DNA of 64,000 nt from Persephonella sp964519345. Lineage in GTDB: Bacteria > Aquificota > Aquificia > Aquificales > Hydrogenothermaceae. The stretch lies in assembly GCA_964519345.1 (NCBI GenBank), contig CAZFKX010000024.1, positions 1-64,000 of the forward strand, in the 5' to 3' direction. Under the pieces are notes generated by a model. That model did no database searches. It was not told the DNA's origin and saw only the letters and a program-made list of their open reading frames with translations. This document shows positions 39,927-50,300 of the stretch, in pieces; position 1 is the stretch's first letter; every line of letters begins with the position of its first letter. The position numbers and the translations under genes were made by a program.

Positions 39927-41384
39927 ATGGAACTCTGGAAAATGTCTATAAAAGAATTAAAAGAACTTATCGATAAAAAGGAAGTAAAACCATCTGAGAT
40001 TATAAAAAGTTTTGCAGAGAGAACGAAAACTGTAGAGCCTCTTATAAGGAGTTATGTTACAGATCTTACGGATATAGCTGTTGAAAAGGCGGAAGAATTA
40101 GATAATGAGATATATAAAATGTCCTCTATACCAGAGCTTTTTGGAATCCCAATAGCCATTAAAGACAATATATCAACAAAAGACATAAGAACTACATGTT
40201 CTTCAAAGATTCTTGAAAATTACATTCCTCCTTTTGATGCAACCGTTATAAAAAAACTTAAAGAAAAAGGATATATTATCACAGGTAAAACAAACCTTGA
40301 TGAGTTTGCCATGGGTTCCTCTACAGAAAATTCAGCTTTTTTTGTAACAAAAAATCCATGGGATTTAGATAGAGTGCCGGGAGGGTCATCGGGAGGTTCA
40401 GCAGCAGCAGTGTCGGCGGGATTGGTTCCTGCCGCACTTGGATCTGATACAGGAGGATCGATAAGACAGCCTGCGGCATTTTGTGGTGTTATTGGTCTGA
40501 AGCCAACCTACGGAAGGGTTTCCCGTTATGGACTTGTTGCATTTGCTTCTTCCCTTGATCAGATCGGAACATTCACAAGAACCGTTGAGGATACAGCAAT
40601 TCTTCTAAACATAATTTCAGGTAAAGATCCGAAAGACTCAACATCATCAGATAAAAATGTTCCAGATTTTACCCAGTTCCTAAACCGCAGTATAAAAGGA
40701 ATAAAAATAGGCATCCCTGAAGAATTTTTTATAGAAGGACTTGATCCTAAGATAAAAAATATGATTATGGAATCTGCTAAGATATTTGAAAGGGAAGGAG
40801 CAGAGCTTATCAGTGTATCTATGCCTACAACAAAGTATGCTATAGAAGCCTATTATATAATAGCTCCTTCCGAAGCTTCATCTAATCTTGCGAGATATGA
40901 TGGTGTAAGGTATGGATTCAGAGCTTCCGAATATACAGATCTTGAGGATATGTACTCAAAAACAAGGGATGAGGGTTTTGGAGCAGAAGTAAAAAGAAGA
41001 ATAATGCTTGGCACATACTCCTTATCATCAGGATATTATGACGCGTACTATCTCAAAGCTCAGAAAGTAAGAACCCTTATATACAGAGACTTTATGAATG
41101 CTTTTAAAAAGGTTGACATACTGCTTACACCTACAACGCCTGACACAGCTTTTAGAATAGGAGAAAAGATTAATGATCCCTTACAGATGTATCTATCAGA
41201 CATATTTACAGTTTCAGTCAATATGGCCGGTTTGCCTGGTATAAGCTTACCCTGCGGTTTTAAAGACAATCTTCCTGTTGGTTTACAGATAATAGGGAAA
41301 CCTTTTGATGAAGGAACAATCATACAGGTGGCTGATGTATTTACAAAATTTAAAGATTTCTCTAAGAGTTTTCCTGAGCTTTAA
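39927..41384 (+). CDS. gatA: Glutamyl-tRNA(Gln)/aspartyl-tRNA(Asn) amidotransferase subunit A
   Basis: 485 residues from the ATG at 39927, chosen because GAGGT is 6 nt upstream; the TTG at 39912 lies inside the previous gene. Amidase signature family: the catalytic Lys in GIPIAIKDNISTK, the cis-Ser and nucleophile in GGSSGGSAAAVSAGLVPAALGSDTGGSIRQPAAFCG, and the GLKPTYGRVSRYGLVAFASSLDQIG block diagnostic of GatA. It releases ammonia from glutamine for GatCAB to amidate misacylated tRNAs. It overlaps the convergent chemoreceptor gene by 23 nt. Confidence 0.96.
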   Translation: MELWKMSIKELKELIDKKEVKPSEIIKSFAERTKTVEPLIRSYVTDLTDIAVEKAEELDNEIYKMSSIPELFGIPIAIKDNISTKDIRTTCSSKILENYIPPFDATVIKKLKEKGYIITGKTNLDEFAMGSSTENSAFFVTKNPWDLDRVPGGSSGGSAAAVSAGLVPAALGSDTGGSIRQPAAFCGVIGLKPTYGRVSRYGLVAFASSLDQIGTFTRTVEDTAILLNIISGKDPKDSTSSDKNVPDFTQFLNRSIKGIKIGIPEEFFIEGLDPKIKNMIMESAKIFEREGAELISVSMPTTKYAIEAYYIIAPSEASSNLARYDGVRYGFRASEYTDLEDMYSKTRDEGFGAEVKRRIMLGTYSLSSGYYDAYYLKAQKVRTLIYRDFMNAFKKVDILLTPTTPDTAFRIGEKINDPLQMYLSDIFTVSVNMAGLPGISLPCGFKDNLPVGLQIIGKPFDEGTIIQVADVFTKFKDFSKSFPEL

Positions 41385-43014
41385 ACTTTTCAACCTCATG
41401 TTTTACCCTGTCTGCTATCTGTGATAGATGCAGCATATGATCTGCAACATCTTTGTTTTTAGTGGTGTTTTGTTCAGATATGCGAGTTATGTTTTCAATG
41501 CTTTTTCTCATATCTATTATTGATTCTGTCTGCTTCTGTATAGCCGACGCCACCTCATCCATAAGCTGTGCCATCTCATTATATGTTACTGACATCTCTT
41601 TATATCCTGAATGTGTTTTTTCAAGAATCTGGGATGTTGTGTTAATTGTTGTGAGTATCTGATTTACCATTATCTGTATGTTCTTAGCAAGGTTTGATGT
41701 ATCTTCAGCAAGTTTTCTAACTTCATCAGCAACAACAGCAAATCCTTTTCCATGTTCTCCTGCTCTTGCTGCTTCTATAGCTGCATTTAAAGCAAGAAGA
41801 TTTGTCTGATCTGCTATAGATATTATACTTTTTGTAACAGAATGTATATTTTTCCCTGCTTCAGTAAGATTTTCCATTGCTCTTTCCATTTCTGAAAGAT
41901 CTTTTTCCCCTGAAATTATGTCAGACTGAACCTGTCTGCTCATATCTTGAGCATTTTCCGTATTTTCAGATATCTTTTTAATACTTTCAGAAATATGATC
42001 TATAGAGTCATTTATATTTCTAATATTTATATTCTGAGATTCCATATTTTCAGATACTGCTTTAATTTCATCAGCAAGTATCTTTAGACTATCAACTATT
42101 TGATTGAAACCTTTTATTGTTATGGACAGTGTTCTTGAAAGTGCGTCTATACTCTTGTTTATATTATCTTTGAGAGATTTAAACTCCCCTTCCATCTCTT
42201 TTTTTATCCTTACAGTAAGGTCAGCAGACGCAAGCCCATCCATCACTTTTTTTATCTCACTAAAATTCTGATGAAGTTCTTCCATAAATCTGTTAAATTC
42301 TCTTACTGTATCTCCTGCTTCATCTTTTAGGTCAGTATCTATTCTTGAAGAAAAGTCTCCATGAATAGCCTTTTCCATAACCTTTTTCAGTTTCTCAAAA
42401 AGATTTACGTATTTTCCAACAAATAGGGACATATAAACTCCAGAAAGAATAAGAACTAAAACTGAAGCCAATATAAGCATGATCAAAGTTTTAAAAGCCA
42501 TGATTTTAGACTCTGTAATATCAAGTTCAATGCTTACAGCACCAAGAACATCTCCTTCTCTAACATTATGACAATCAAGACAGTTTATACTTCCTTTTGA
42601 TGTCGCTATATAAGGAATTGTTATTCTAAAAAATGTTCCCTCCTGTGTATCCATTATCTTTTTTTGGATCTTTCCCGTATGTATAGCCTTTTTATCAAGA
42701 TCATCTCTTGGTTCTTCTGAACTGTTTCCATTTCCAAACTGTTTGTTAACAGCTTCTCCTCTCACTACCCAGATATTGCTTATCTCTTTTATATTCTTAA
42801 TCTGTTTTAAAAAATAATCTCTCTGGTCAATAGTTCCTGTAAGCATCTGTGCAGTAAGACCATCCCTCACAAGTTCAGCAACAATTCTACTTGTATCTTC
42901 AGCGGTTTTTAGACCATATTTTCTAAATGAAAAAGTTGATATAACAGCTATAAAAATTACAAGTATAAATAAAGTCAGAGATAGTTTTATTATAAATTTT
43001 TTTCTTAAGGACAA
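41362..43014 (-). CDS. Methyl-accepting chemotaxis protein with CxxCH haem-type periplasmic sensor
   Basis: 550 residues. A transmembrane helix (~9-28) and a second (~182-203) enclose a periplasmic domain containing INCLDCHNVREGDVLGAVSIEL, a CxxCH motif at the position seen in DUF3365/Tll0287-like haem c domains. HAMP-like (~205-280) is followed by a long coiled coil and the conserved receptor tip LALNAAIEAARAGEHGKGFAVVADEVRKLAEDT. It signals through CheW/CheA. The haem motif suggests sensing of redox or small gas ligands; covalent attachment needs a cytochrome c maturation system not seen here. It lacks an obvious CheR/CheB pentapeptide tail. Confidence 0.88.
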   Translation of the reverse strand: MSLRKKFIIKLSLTLFILVIFIAVISTFSFRKYGLKTAEDTSRIVAELVRDGLTAQMLTGTIDQRDYFLKQIKNIKEISNIWVVRGEAVNKQFGNGNSSEEPRDDLDKKAIHTGKIQKKIMDTQEGTFFRITIPYIATSKGSINCLDCHNVREGDVLGAVSIELDITESKIMAFKTLIMLILASVLVLILSGVYMSLFVGKYVNLFEKLKKVMEKAIHGDFSSRIDTDLKDEAGDTVREFNRFMEELHQNFSEIKKVMDGLASADLTVRIKKEMEGEFKSLKDNINKSIDALSRTLSITIKGFNQIVDSLKILADEIKAVSENMESQNINIRNINDSIDHISESIKKISENTENAQDMSRQVQSDIISGEKDLSEMERAMENLTEAGKNIHSVTKSIISIADQTNLLALNAAIEAARAGEHGKGFAVVADEVRKLAEDTSNLAKNIQIMVNQILTTINTTSQILEKTHSGYKEMSVTYNEMAQLMDEVASAIQKQTESIIDMRKSIENITRISEQNTTKNKDVADHMLHLSQIADRVKHEVEKFKAQENS

Positions 43015-43072
43015 CTCATCCCCTCAAAGTTATTAATCTATAAATAGATTTTCGGCTGTTTTAAACAAATAT

Positions 43073-44302
43073 TTATGTTCTTCTCAGAGCAGAAACAGGG
43101 TTAATACTTGATGCCTTTAATGCTGGATACATTCCTGCAGATATTCCTATTGAGATAGAAGAAAAAAATGTAAAAATTAGATAATGATACATAAGTATGT
43201 AAGGTATCTTTATTAGGTAAGATATTCCCAAGGAAATGGTTATACCTATTAAAATGCCAAGAATTGATCCTGTAAATGATATAAATCCCGATTCTGTTAG
43301 AAACTGTATTATTATGTCCCTTTTAGTAGCCCCAACAGCTCTTCTGATTCCTATTTCTTCAATTCTCTCATTTACTATAAGAATCATAATTGATAGGATA
43401 CCTATGCCTCCTATTATGAATGATACTGCAGCAGATATATAACCTAACACTGTAAATATCCTTATCGCTTCATTCTGCATACGTAAAATATCGTCTGCTG
43501 TCAAAACTGTAAAATCGTTTCTCTCTCCAGGTTTGATATGATGAAGTTTTCTCAAAAGAGAGGTTATCTGTCTCTTAACAAAAGGTATATTTTCCTGTCT
43601 ATCGACCTCAATATATATCGTGTTTATATAATCTACATTTGCAAGTCTTCTCATGGCTGTTTTTAACGGTGTGTAGATAAGTAGATCCTGATCTACACCT
43701 GCAAGATCAACCCCCTTTTCCTCAAGTACGCCTATAACTTTACATGGAACTCTGAAGATCAGAATAGTTTTTCCAACAGGATCCTCATTCCCAAAGAACT
43801 TTTCAGCTATCTTGCTGCCTAAGACTACCACTTTAGCTGCTGAAAGCTCCTCATTCTGAGAAAAAAATCTTCCTCTTTTTAAAACAAGATTTCTGTATTG
43901 AAGGTACTCTAACTTTGTTCCTACTATTGTAGTAAAAACAGTTATATTTTTTCTTCTTACAGGATAATCAATCATATAGGCAGGTATAGCTTTTTTTATG
44001 TACGGAATCTGGTGTTTTATTATCTGAACTTCTCTTAGCTTCAGTGTTGTTGATGTTGTTATTGCCCTCTGCCTTCCTCTTCTAACAAAAACCTTACCGG
44101 ACTTTACAATAACAGGATTTTTACCAAACTTTTCTATTTCTAATCTATTTTTCTCCTTCATGCCTTCAGAAACAGATACCATAGTTATCAGAGCAAAAGC
44201 TCCAAATGCAATTCCAAGAATAGAAAGTGCTGATCTAAGTTTATGTTCCTTAGATATTCTCAGTATAACCTTTACACCATTTATAAATTTTCTCAATATC
44301 AA
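43073..44302 (-). CDS. MacB-like ABC transporter permease
   Basis: 409 residues. N-terminal helix (KLRSALSILGIAFGAFALITMVSV), a large periplasmic MacB_PCD domain (~55-275), then three helices with the FtsX signature (ISAAVSFIIGGIGILSIMILIVNERIEEIGIRRAVGATKRDIIIQFL). Such MacB/LolE permeases transmit ATPase energy across the periplasm for efflux or lipoprotein handling. The nucleotide-binding subunit is not fused and not adjacent. It overlaps the next permease gene by 4 nt. Confidence 0.88.
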   Translation of the reverse strand: MILRKFINGVKVILRISKEHKLRSALSILGIAFGAFALITMVSVSEGMKEKNRLEIEKFGKNPVIVKSGKVFVRRGRQRAITTSTTLKLREVQIIKHQIPYIKKAIPAYMIDYPVRRKNITVFTTIVGTKLEYLQYRNLVLKRGRFFSQNEELSAAKVVVLGSKIAEKFFGNEDPVGKTILIFRVPCKVIGVLEEKGVDLAGVDQDLLIYTPLKTAMRRLANVDYINTIYIEVDRQENIPFVKRQITSLLRKLHHIKPGERNDFTVLTADDILRMQNEAIRIFTVLGYISAAVSFIIGGIGILSIMILIVNERIEEIGIRRAVGATKRDIIIQFLTESGFISFTGSILGILIGITISLGISYLIKIPYILMYHYLIFTFFSSISIGISAGMYPALKASSINPVSALRRT

Positions 44303-45501
44303 CTTCTTATTGCCTCAATAGGATTAAGATTTGCAGCTTTTAAAGCAGGATTAAGCGACGAAAGAACACCAACTATAAATGATACAGCTAAAGCTATCAA
44401 AAAACCTTCAAGAGAAAAATGAACAGGAAATTCAACAATCTTTTTTAAGAGTTTTGCTCCAAAAAAACCCAAAATAAAACCTAAAACCGCTCCAATAGAT
44501 GTTATCATAACAGCTTCAGTTACAAACTGAACCAGAATATCCCTTTTTTTCGCTCCAAGTGCTTTTCTTATACCGATCTCTTTCCTTCTCTCCGAAACTG
44601 AGAGCAGAAAAAGATTGGCAAGAACAAATCCACCTATACTCAGAGAGATAGTTGAGGAAAAACCTAAAAAAAGTATTAATGTTCCTGTTAAGGCTACAAG
44701 AAAGTCAAGGATCTCGGTAGGAGAAAGAATAAAAAAATCATCCTTTCTTGCATGATGTCTCATAGTAAGAAATCTTTTAGTCTCCTTTACAACATTATTA
44801 AGATCAACCTCAGGATAGTATCTTATCCTGATTGACGAAATATAAACAGGATCGTGATTTATCTTATACATCACAGTTGTGTAAGGCATAAGAACTCTAT
44901 TATCCAGATTTCTTCCTGTTGGCGTTGTTCCTCTTTCTGAAAGTACTCCTATAACTTTACATGGAAGCCTGTTTAATATTATGCTCTTTCCTAAAGGATC
45001 TTCATATTTAAATAATGTCTCTTTTATATATTTACCTATAATACATAGATTCTCTTTTCTCTTAAGTTCCTGATCTGTAAACATTCTGCCTTCTAAAAGA
45101 TACCACGACCAGGCTTCTTCAAAATTCGTATCAACTCCATAAAGTCTTGTTTCTTCAACATTTCCTCTGTAATAAACCTTTGTTCTTACTCTGACAATAG
45201 GCATTATAATCTTTATCTCTGGAAAAGCTTTTTTAAGCTGATCTATATCGTATATTGTCAATGTTTTCTGTCTGGTTCTTATCCCTTTCTGTTCCTGTGA
45301 TCCTCCAAAAATAAGAATGCTTTCTGGTCCAAAAGATTCAACAACCTCATAAGCTCTTTTAAATGCCCCTTCAACAGCAGCCACTATAATTGATAGAGAA
45401 GCTATACCAAAAGCTATACCTATGACAGAAAAAAATGTTCTTAATTTAAAAGATCTAACAGCTGTTAAAGACTCTTTAAGGATACCTGAAAATTTAGCCA
45501 T
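44299..45501 (-). CDS. MacB-like ABC transporter permease (paralogue)
   Basis: 400 residues with the same topology as its neighbour: a first helix in FKLRTFFSVIGIAFGIASLSIIVAAVEG, a periplasmic domain, and the FtsX core FSSTISLSIGGFVLANLFLLSVSERRKEIGIRKALGAKKRDILVQFVTEAV. It probably pairs with the adjacent permease as a heterodimer. Its start overlaps the TonB-like gene stop by one nucleotide. Confidence 0.88.
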   Translation of the reverse strand: MAKFSGILKESLTAVRSFKLRTFFSVIGIAFGIASLSIIVAAVEGAFKRAYEVVESFGPESILIFGGSQEQKGIRTRQKTLTIYDIDQLKKAFPEIKIIMPIVRVRTKVYYRGNVEETRLYGVDTNFEEAWSWYLLEGRMFTDQELKRKENLCIIGKYIKETLFKYEDPLGKSIILNRLPCKVIGVLSERGTTPTGRNLDNRVLMPYTTVMYKINHDPVYISSIRIRYYPEVDLNNVVKETKRFLTMRHHARKDDFFILSPTEILDFLVALTGTLILFLGFSSTISLSIGGFVLANLFLLSVSERRKEIGIRKALGAKKRDILVQFVTEAVMITSIGAVLGFILGFFGAKLLKKIVEFPVHFSLEGFLIALAVSFIVGVLSSLNPALKAANLNPIEAIRS

Positions 45502-46295
45502 CAGGAAGTAGTTTTAAATCTTATTGTTGTTACTGCCCACTGTATCTCATTTTCATTTATCTCGTTAAACTTCCAGCTTTGAACATAATTCTTTATGATC
45601 TGGTCTATCCTTTTGTCGCCTGTAGTTCCGAGAAGTTCAACCCTATAAACGGTTCCATCTTTTCTAACCCATAGTTTTACCTTTACAGGAGGGGGAGGAA
45701 CGGATGTTTTTATCTTTGGCGGATCAGGTTTGTAAACAAGTTTTCTTCCTGCTGCTGTTCCTCTTGCGGAAGAATCAAACTTGGTTAACTCCGTTCCGAA
45801 TGAAGGATTAAACTCACCTTTTGTTATAGCTGTAAACTCCTTTATATCTCCTGTTTCGGCAGGGATGGCAGAGAACTCTCCAAGATCTATCTCTGGATCA
45901 GGTAAAGCTACCTCTTTTTCCTCAAGATTAACTGATTCAGGCAGAACAGGCGTTAATGCAGGTACTACTGTTTTACTGGATATATTCTTGCCTGATGATG
46001 CTTTTGGTGCTACAACTTTTTTCTTTAATTTTTCTATCTCTTTTTTTCCTTCTTCAGATCTTTTAGTGTACTGTTTTTTTAAAACCTTCTTCCTGACTTT
46101 CTTTCTTTTAACAGGTTCTTTCAGTTTTACATACCTTATTTTCGTTTCTTTGTTTATCTTCGCAGGTTCTATATGGGAAAGATAAAATTGAAACCCACCA
46201 AGTAGAATGAGATTTACTATAAAACCTACCAGTGATGATATAATTAATATGCGCTTATTTAGATACTGTTGCGGTTTTGAGATCATTAAATCCAT
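45501..46295 (-). CDS. TonB-like energy-transducing protein
   Basis: 264 residues. A short cytoplasmic tail, one transmembrane helix (about 14-35, ILIISSLVGFIVNLILLGGFQFYL), a Lys/Arg-rich and Pro/Glu-rich periplasmic linker and a C-terminal TonB-fold (SVPPPPVKVKLWVRKDGTVYRVELLGTTGDKRIDQIIKNYVQSWKF). It may transmit proton-motive force to an outer-membrane receptor or assist the two permeases downstream. No ExbB/ExbD gene is adjacent. Confidence 0.75.
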   Translation of the reverse strand: MDLMISKPQQYLNKRILIISSLVGFIVNLILLGGFQFYLSHIEPAKINKETKIRYVKLKEPVKRKKVRKKVLKKQYTKRSEEGKKEIEKLKKKVVAPKASSGKNISSKTVVPALTPVLPESVNLEEKEVALPDPEIDLGEFSAIPAETGDIKEFTAITKGEFNPSFGTELTKFDSSARGTAAGRKLVYKPDPPKIKTSVPPPPVKVKLWVRKDGTVYRVELLGTTGDKRIDQIIKNYVQSWKFNEINENEIQWAVTTIRFKTTS

Positions 46296-46344
46296 ACTGA
46301 TATTTTATGCTAATGTTTAGATTCTGACAAGAAAAAGGTGAATC

Positions 46345-47343
46345 ATGAAATTTGAAAAACTTACAGTTTTAGGAGCTGGAAGCTGGGGTACAGCACTTGC
46401 ACAGGTGCTTTCAAAAAATTTTTCTGAAATATCAATATGGGGCAGGAATAAAAAAACCATAGATGAGATAAACAGATTTAAAAGGAACAGCAGATATCTT
46501 CCTGATGTTGACCTTTCAAATAATATAAAAGGACATACAGATATCAACAATGCTGTAAAGGATTGCGACATACTTATAGTCGCTGTCCCTACACAAAGTG
46601 TGAGAGATGTCCTGAACATTATAAAAGAAAAGATCTCAGTTCCTGTTATATCCGCTTCAAAGGGTATAGAGATAAATAGTCTTATGCTTATATCTGATAT
46701 TATCTATCAGGTCTTAAATACTGAAAAGAATCTCATTTTTGCTCTTTCAGGTCCTTCCTTTGCAGAGGAGGTTGCTAAAGGACTTCCTACAGCTGTAACA
46801 CTTGCAGGAGATATAAAGTTAGGGGAGAAGCTTCAGGAAAAACTGAATACAGAAACATTTAGACTTTATATAACAGAAGATATTAAAGGTGTAGAAATAG
46901 GTGGGGCGGTAAAAAATGTTATTGCTATAGCGACCGGTGCAAGTGACGGTCTTGGTCTTGGGAACAATGCAAGAGCGAGTCTTATAACAAGAGGATTATT
47001 TGAAATGACCAAGGTTGCCAAAGCCTTTGGAGGAAAACCAGAAACACTTTATGGACTTGCAGGTCTCGGTGATCTTGTTCTTACAGCAACAGGTGATCTT
47101 TCAAGAAATAGGAAATTTGGAATACTTCTGGGCAAAGGTTATACAGTCAAAGATGCCTTAAAAGAGGTGGGTCAGGTTGTGGAAGGAGTAAAAACTGTTG
47201 AAGCCTTAAATAAGATCCAGAAAAAATTTGGTCTTGAACTACCTATATCTGATGTTGTATATAAGGTAGTATATAAAGGTCTCAGTCCTAAGGAGGCTGT
47301 TAGAATTCTTATGAGCAGACAGCCTAAAAAAGAAGGATTTTAA
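46345..47343 (+). CDS. gpsA: Glycerol-3-phosphate dehydrogenase [NAD(P)+]
   Basis: 332 residues. It makes sn-glycerol 3-phosphate for phospholipids. Rossmann motif LGAGSWGTALAQVLSKN, IVAVPTQSVRDV, SASKGIEI, FALSGPSFAEEVAKGLPTAVTLA, GGAVKNVIAIATGASDGLGLGNNARASLITRGL with the catalytic lysine, and GLAGLGDLVLTATGDLSRNRKFG. Divergent from the TonB-like gene. A strong hairpin follows the stop. Confidence 0.95.
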   Translation: MKFEKLTVLGAGSWGTALAQVLSKNFSEISIWGRNKKTIDEINRFKRNSRYLPDVDLSNNIKGHTDINNAVKDCDILIVAVPTQSVRDVLNIIKEKISVPVISASKGIEINSLMLISDIIYQVLNTEKNLIFALSGPSFAEEVAKGLPTAVTLAGDIKLGEKLQEKLNTETFRLYITEDIKGVEIGGAVKNVIAIATGASDGLGLGNNARASLITRGLFEMTKVAKAFGGKPETLYGLAGLGDLVLTATGDLSRNRKFGILLGKGYTVKDALKEVGQVVEGVKTVEALNKIQKKFGLELPISDVVYKVVYKGLSPKEAVRILMSRQPKKEGF

Positions 47344-47350
47344 ATATACA

Positions 47351-47370
47351 AGGGCGGTTGTAACCGCCCT
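47351..47370. terminator. Bidirectional hairpin terminator
   Basis: AGGGCGGTT-GT-AACCGCCCT is a perfect palindrome between the ends of gpsA (plus) and the RND pump gene (minus). AAAAATCATTTTT follows on the plus side and TTGTATATTT on the minus side, so it can terminate both, weakly in U content but strongly in stem. Confidence 0.6.
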
Positions 47371-47375
47371 AAAAA

Positions 47376-50300
47376 TCATTTTTCAGGTTTTTCATCTATA
47401 GGAACTGCAGGTGGCATATTAAGTTTTACAGCTGTTTTCCCAACAATCATATAGTAAAGAACAGGAACAACAACAAGAGTTATCAGTGTTGATGCAATCG
47501 TTCCAAATATAAGAGCTATTGCAAGACCATTAAAGATAGGATCAAATATTATAACAAACGCACCTACCACCACAGCTGCTGCTGTAAGAAGTATAGGTCT
47601 TGTTCTTACTATACCTGCTTCAAGCAATGCCTCTTCAAGAGCGTATCCTTCTTTTATTTTTTGCTGTGTAAACTCAACAAGAAGTATAGAATTTCTAAGA
47701 ATAATACCTGCAAGAGCGATAAAACCTATCATTGATGTTGCTGTAAAAAATGCACCCATAATGAAATGACCGGGAACAATACCAACAAGGGTAAAAGGAA
47801 TAGGAGACATTATAACCAACGGCATTTTAAATGATCCAAACCAGCCGACAAGGAGTATATAAAGAACTATAAGAGCTACGGCAAACGCAATGCCCATATC
47901 TCTGAATGTTTCATAAGTAACCTGCCATTCACCATCCCATTTTACGTAATACCTGTCTTCAAGATGTGGTTGATGGGTAAGCAGTATCTCCACACCTTTT
48001 CCATCAGGTGTTTTAATGTTCCTTATCTTTTCAGATAAATCAACGATAGGATAAACAGGCGATCCAACTGTATCATCAACATTGGCTATTACATAAACAA
48101 CCTTCTGGAGATTTTTTCTATAGATATCGTTTTTAACAGAACCTTCTTTTACGGTTACAAGCGATCCAAGTGGGATAGAACCTTTAGGAGTTGGTATTTT
48201 CATTGACAGTATATCCTGAATGGACGTTCTATGCTTTTCATCAAGTCTAACAACTATATTAACAGGATTTAGATCTTCAGCTGAATGTACAAAACCTACT
48301 GAATATCCGGCAAGAGCAATCCTGACTGTTTTTACTATCATATCTTCATTAAAACCGTATCTTTTTATCTTCTCTCTATCAGGTTTTAAAATATACTGTC
48401 TCTGTGGAAGGTTTGCATATATACCAATATCTATAACACCTTCAGCTTTCTCAAATATTTTTTTAATCTCTTCAGCTATCTGAAGCTGGGTTTTATGATC
48501 AGGTCCGTAAACTTCTGCAACTATAGGTGAAAGTACTGGCGGGCCTGGAGGAGGTTCTACAACAGCGACATATTTTGCTCCGTATTTTTTGGCTATTTTC
48601 TCTATATCCCCTCTGATCCTTTCTGCAATCTGGTGACTCTGTGCTTTCCTATCATGTTTCCCTATAAGGTTTATTTTTATCATTGCATAATGGGTTCCTT
48701 CTCTCATATAGTAATGTCTAACAAGACCGTTAAAATCAAAAGGTGCAGGTATTCCTGTGTATATGACATAATTCTCAACTTCATTAACATTTTTTGCATA
48801 CTCAGCTATCTCCTTTGCCACTTTGTATGTTTTCTCGAGAGGAGTTCCTTCAGGCATATCTAAGACAACAAAAAGCTCGCTTTTATTGTCGTAAGGAAGC
48901 ATTTTAACAAGAACAACTCTTTCAACAAACAGCCACACTGATCCTACAAGTAAAAGCCCCATAAAACTCAAGAATATGTATCTCTTTATCCTGCTCGCAA
49001 AAAGAGGGATGTATATCTTTTCAAAAAGTTTTGCAAGAAACCCAGCTTTAGCTTCATCTTCCCTTTCAAGAGCTTCAGGCGATTCATGTTTTTCATCATG
49101 TTTAAGCCATCTAAGAGCAAGATACGGCGTCAGTATGAAAGCTATTAACATAGAGAAGAACATAGCAACAGATGCATTGATAGGAATAGGTCTCATATAT
49201 GGACCCATAAGACCTGAAACAAATGCCATAGGTAAGAGAGCTACTATAACAGCAAAAGTTGCAAGTATAGTTGGGTTACCAACCTCATCTGTAGCTACAA
49301 TCGCTGATTTTTCCATAGGCAGTTTTCTCATAGAAAACCATCTATGAATGTTCTCAAGAACAACGATAGAGTTGTCAACAAGAATTCCTATGGAGAATAT
49401 AAGAGCAAAAAGCGTAACCCTATTAAGGGAATATCCATACATTTCACTTAAAAACAGAGCTATCGCAAGCGTTACAGGTATCGTTACTGCAACTATAAGT
49501 GACTCTCTCCATCCAAGTGTTACAGCAATCAAGAGGACAATCGAGAATGTTGCTATAAGAAGGTGTTCTATAAGTTCATTTGCCTTTTCTGTAGCGGTTT
49601 CACCATAATTTCTTGTAACCTTAATATAAATATCAGAAGGTATAACTTTTCCCTTTAATGTTTCAAGCTTTTCAAGTATTTTTTCTGCCACTACAACTGC
49701 GTTACTGCCTGTTTTTTTAGCTATTGCAAGGGTTACAGCATTATATAGTTTATCTCTATCCCCTTCTCCCCTTATACCATATCCGAACTGGACTATATTC
49801 GTTACTTCACCTTCACCTATCTCAACCCTTGCGACATCTTTTATATATATAGGTTTATTGTTATAAACACCTATAACTATACTCTCAACATCACTAACTG
49901 ATTTTAGAAACTGACCGGTTCTGAGTTTAAATCTGTAATTATCCTTATCAAACTCACCTGATGGAAGCGAGCTGTTTGCATGCTGGAGTGCCTGAACTAT
50001 CTGTGGAAGTAATATATGATACGCATTTAGTTTTGAAGGATCAAAATATATATATACAGTTTTTGGTTTTGAACCTAAAATTGTAGTTTCTGATATGTTG
50101 TACAGCTGTTTAAGTTCATCCTCAACCTGTTCAACAACCCTTCTAATCTCATACGAGCTGTATTTATCACTATAAAACGTAAGTGATAAAATAGGAACAT
50201 CATCAATAGATTTCGGTTTTACTATCGGCTCCACAGCCCCGTGAGGCATTCTGTAGTAATTAGACATAAGCTTACTGTAAAGTCTAACCAGTGCATCTTC

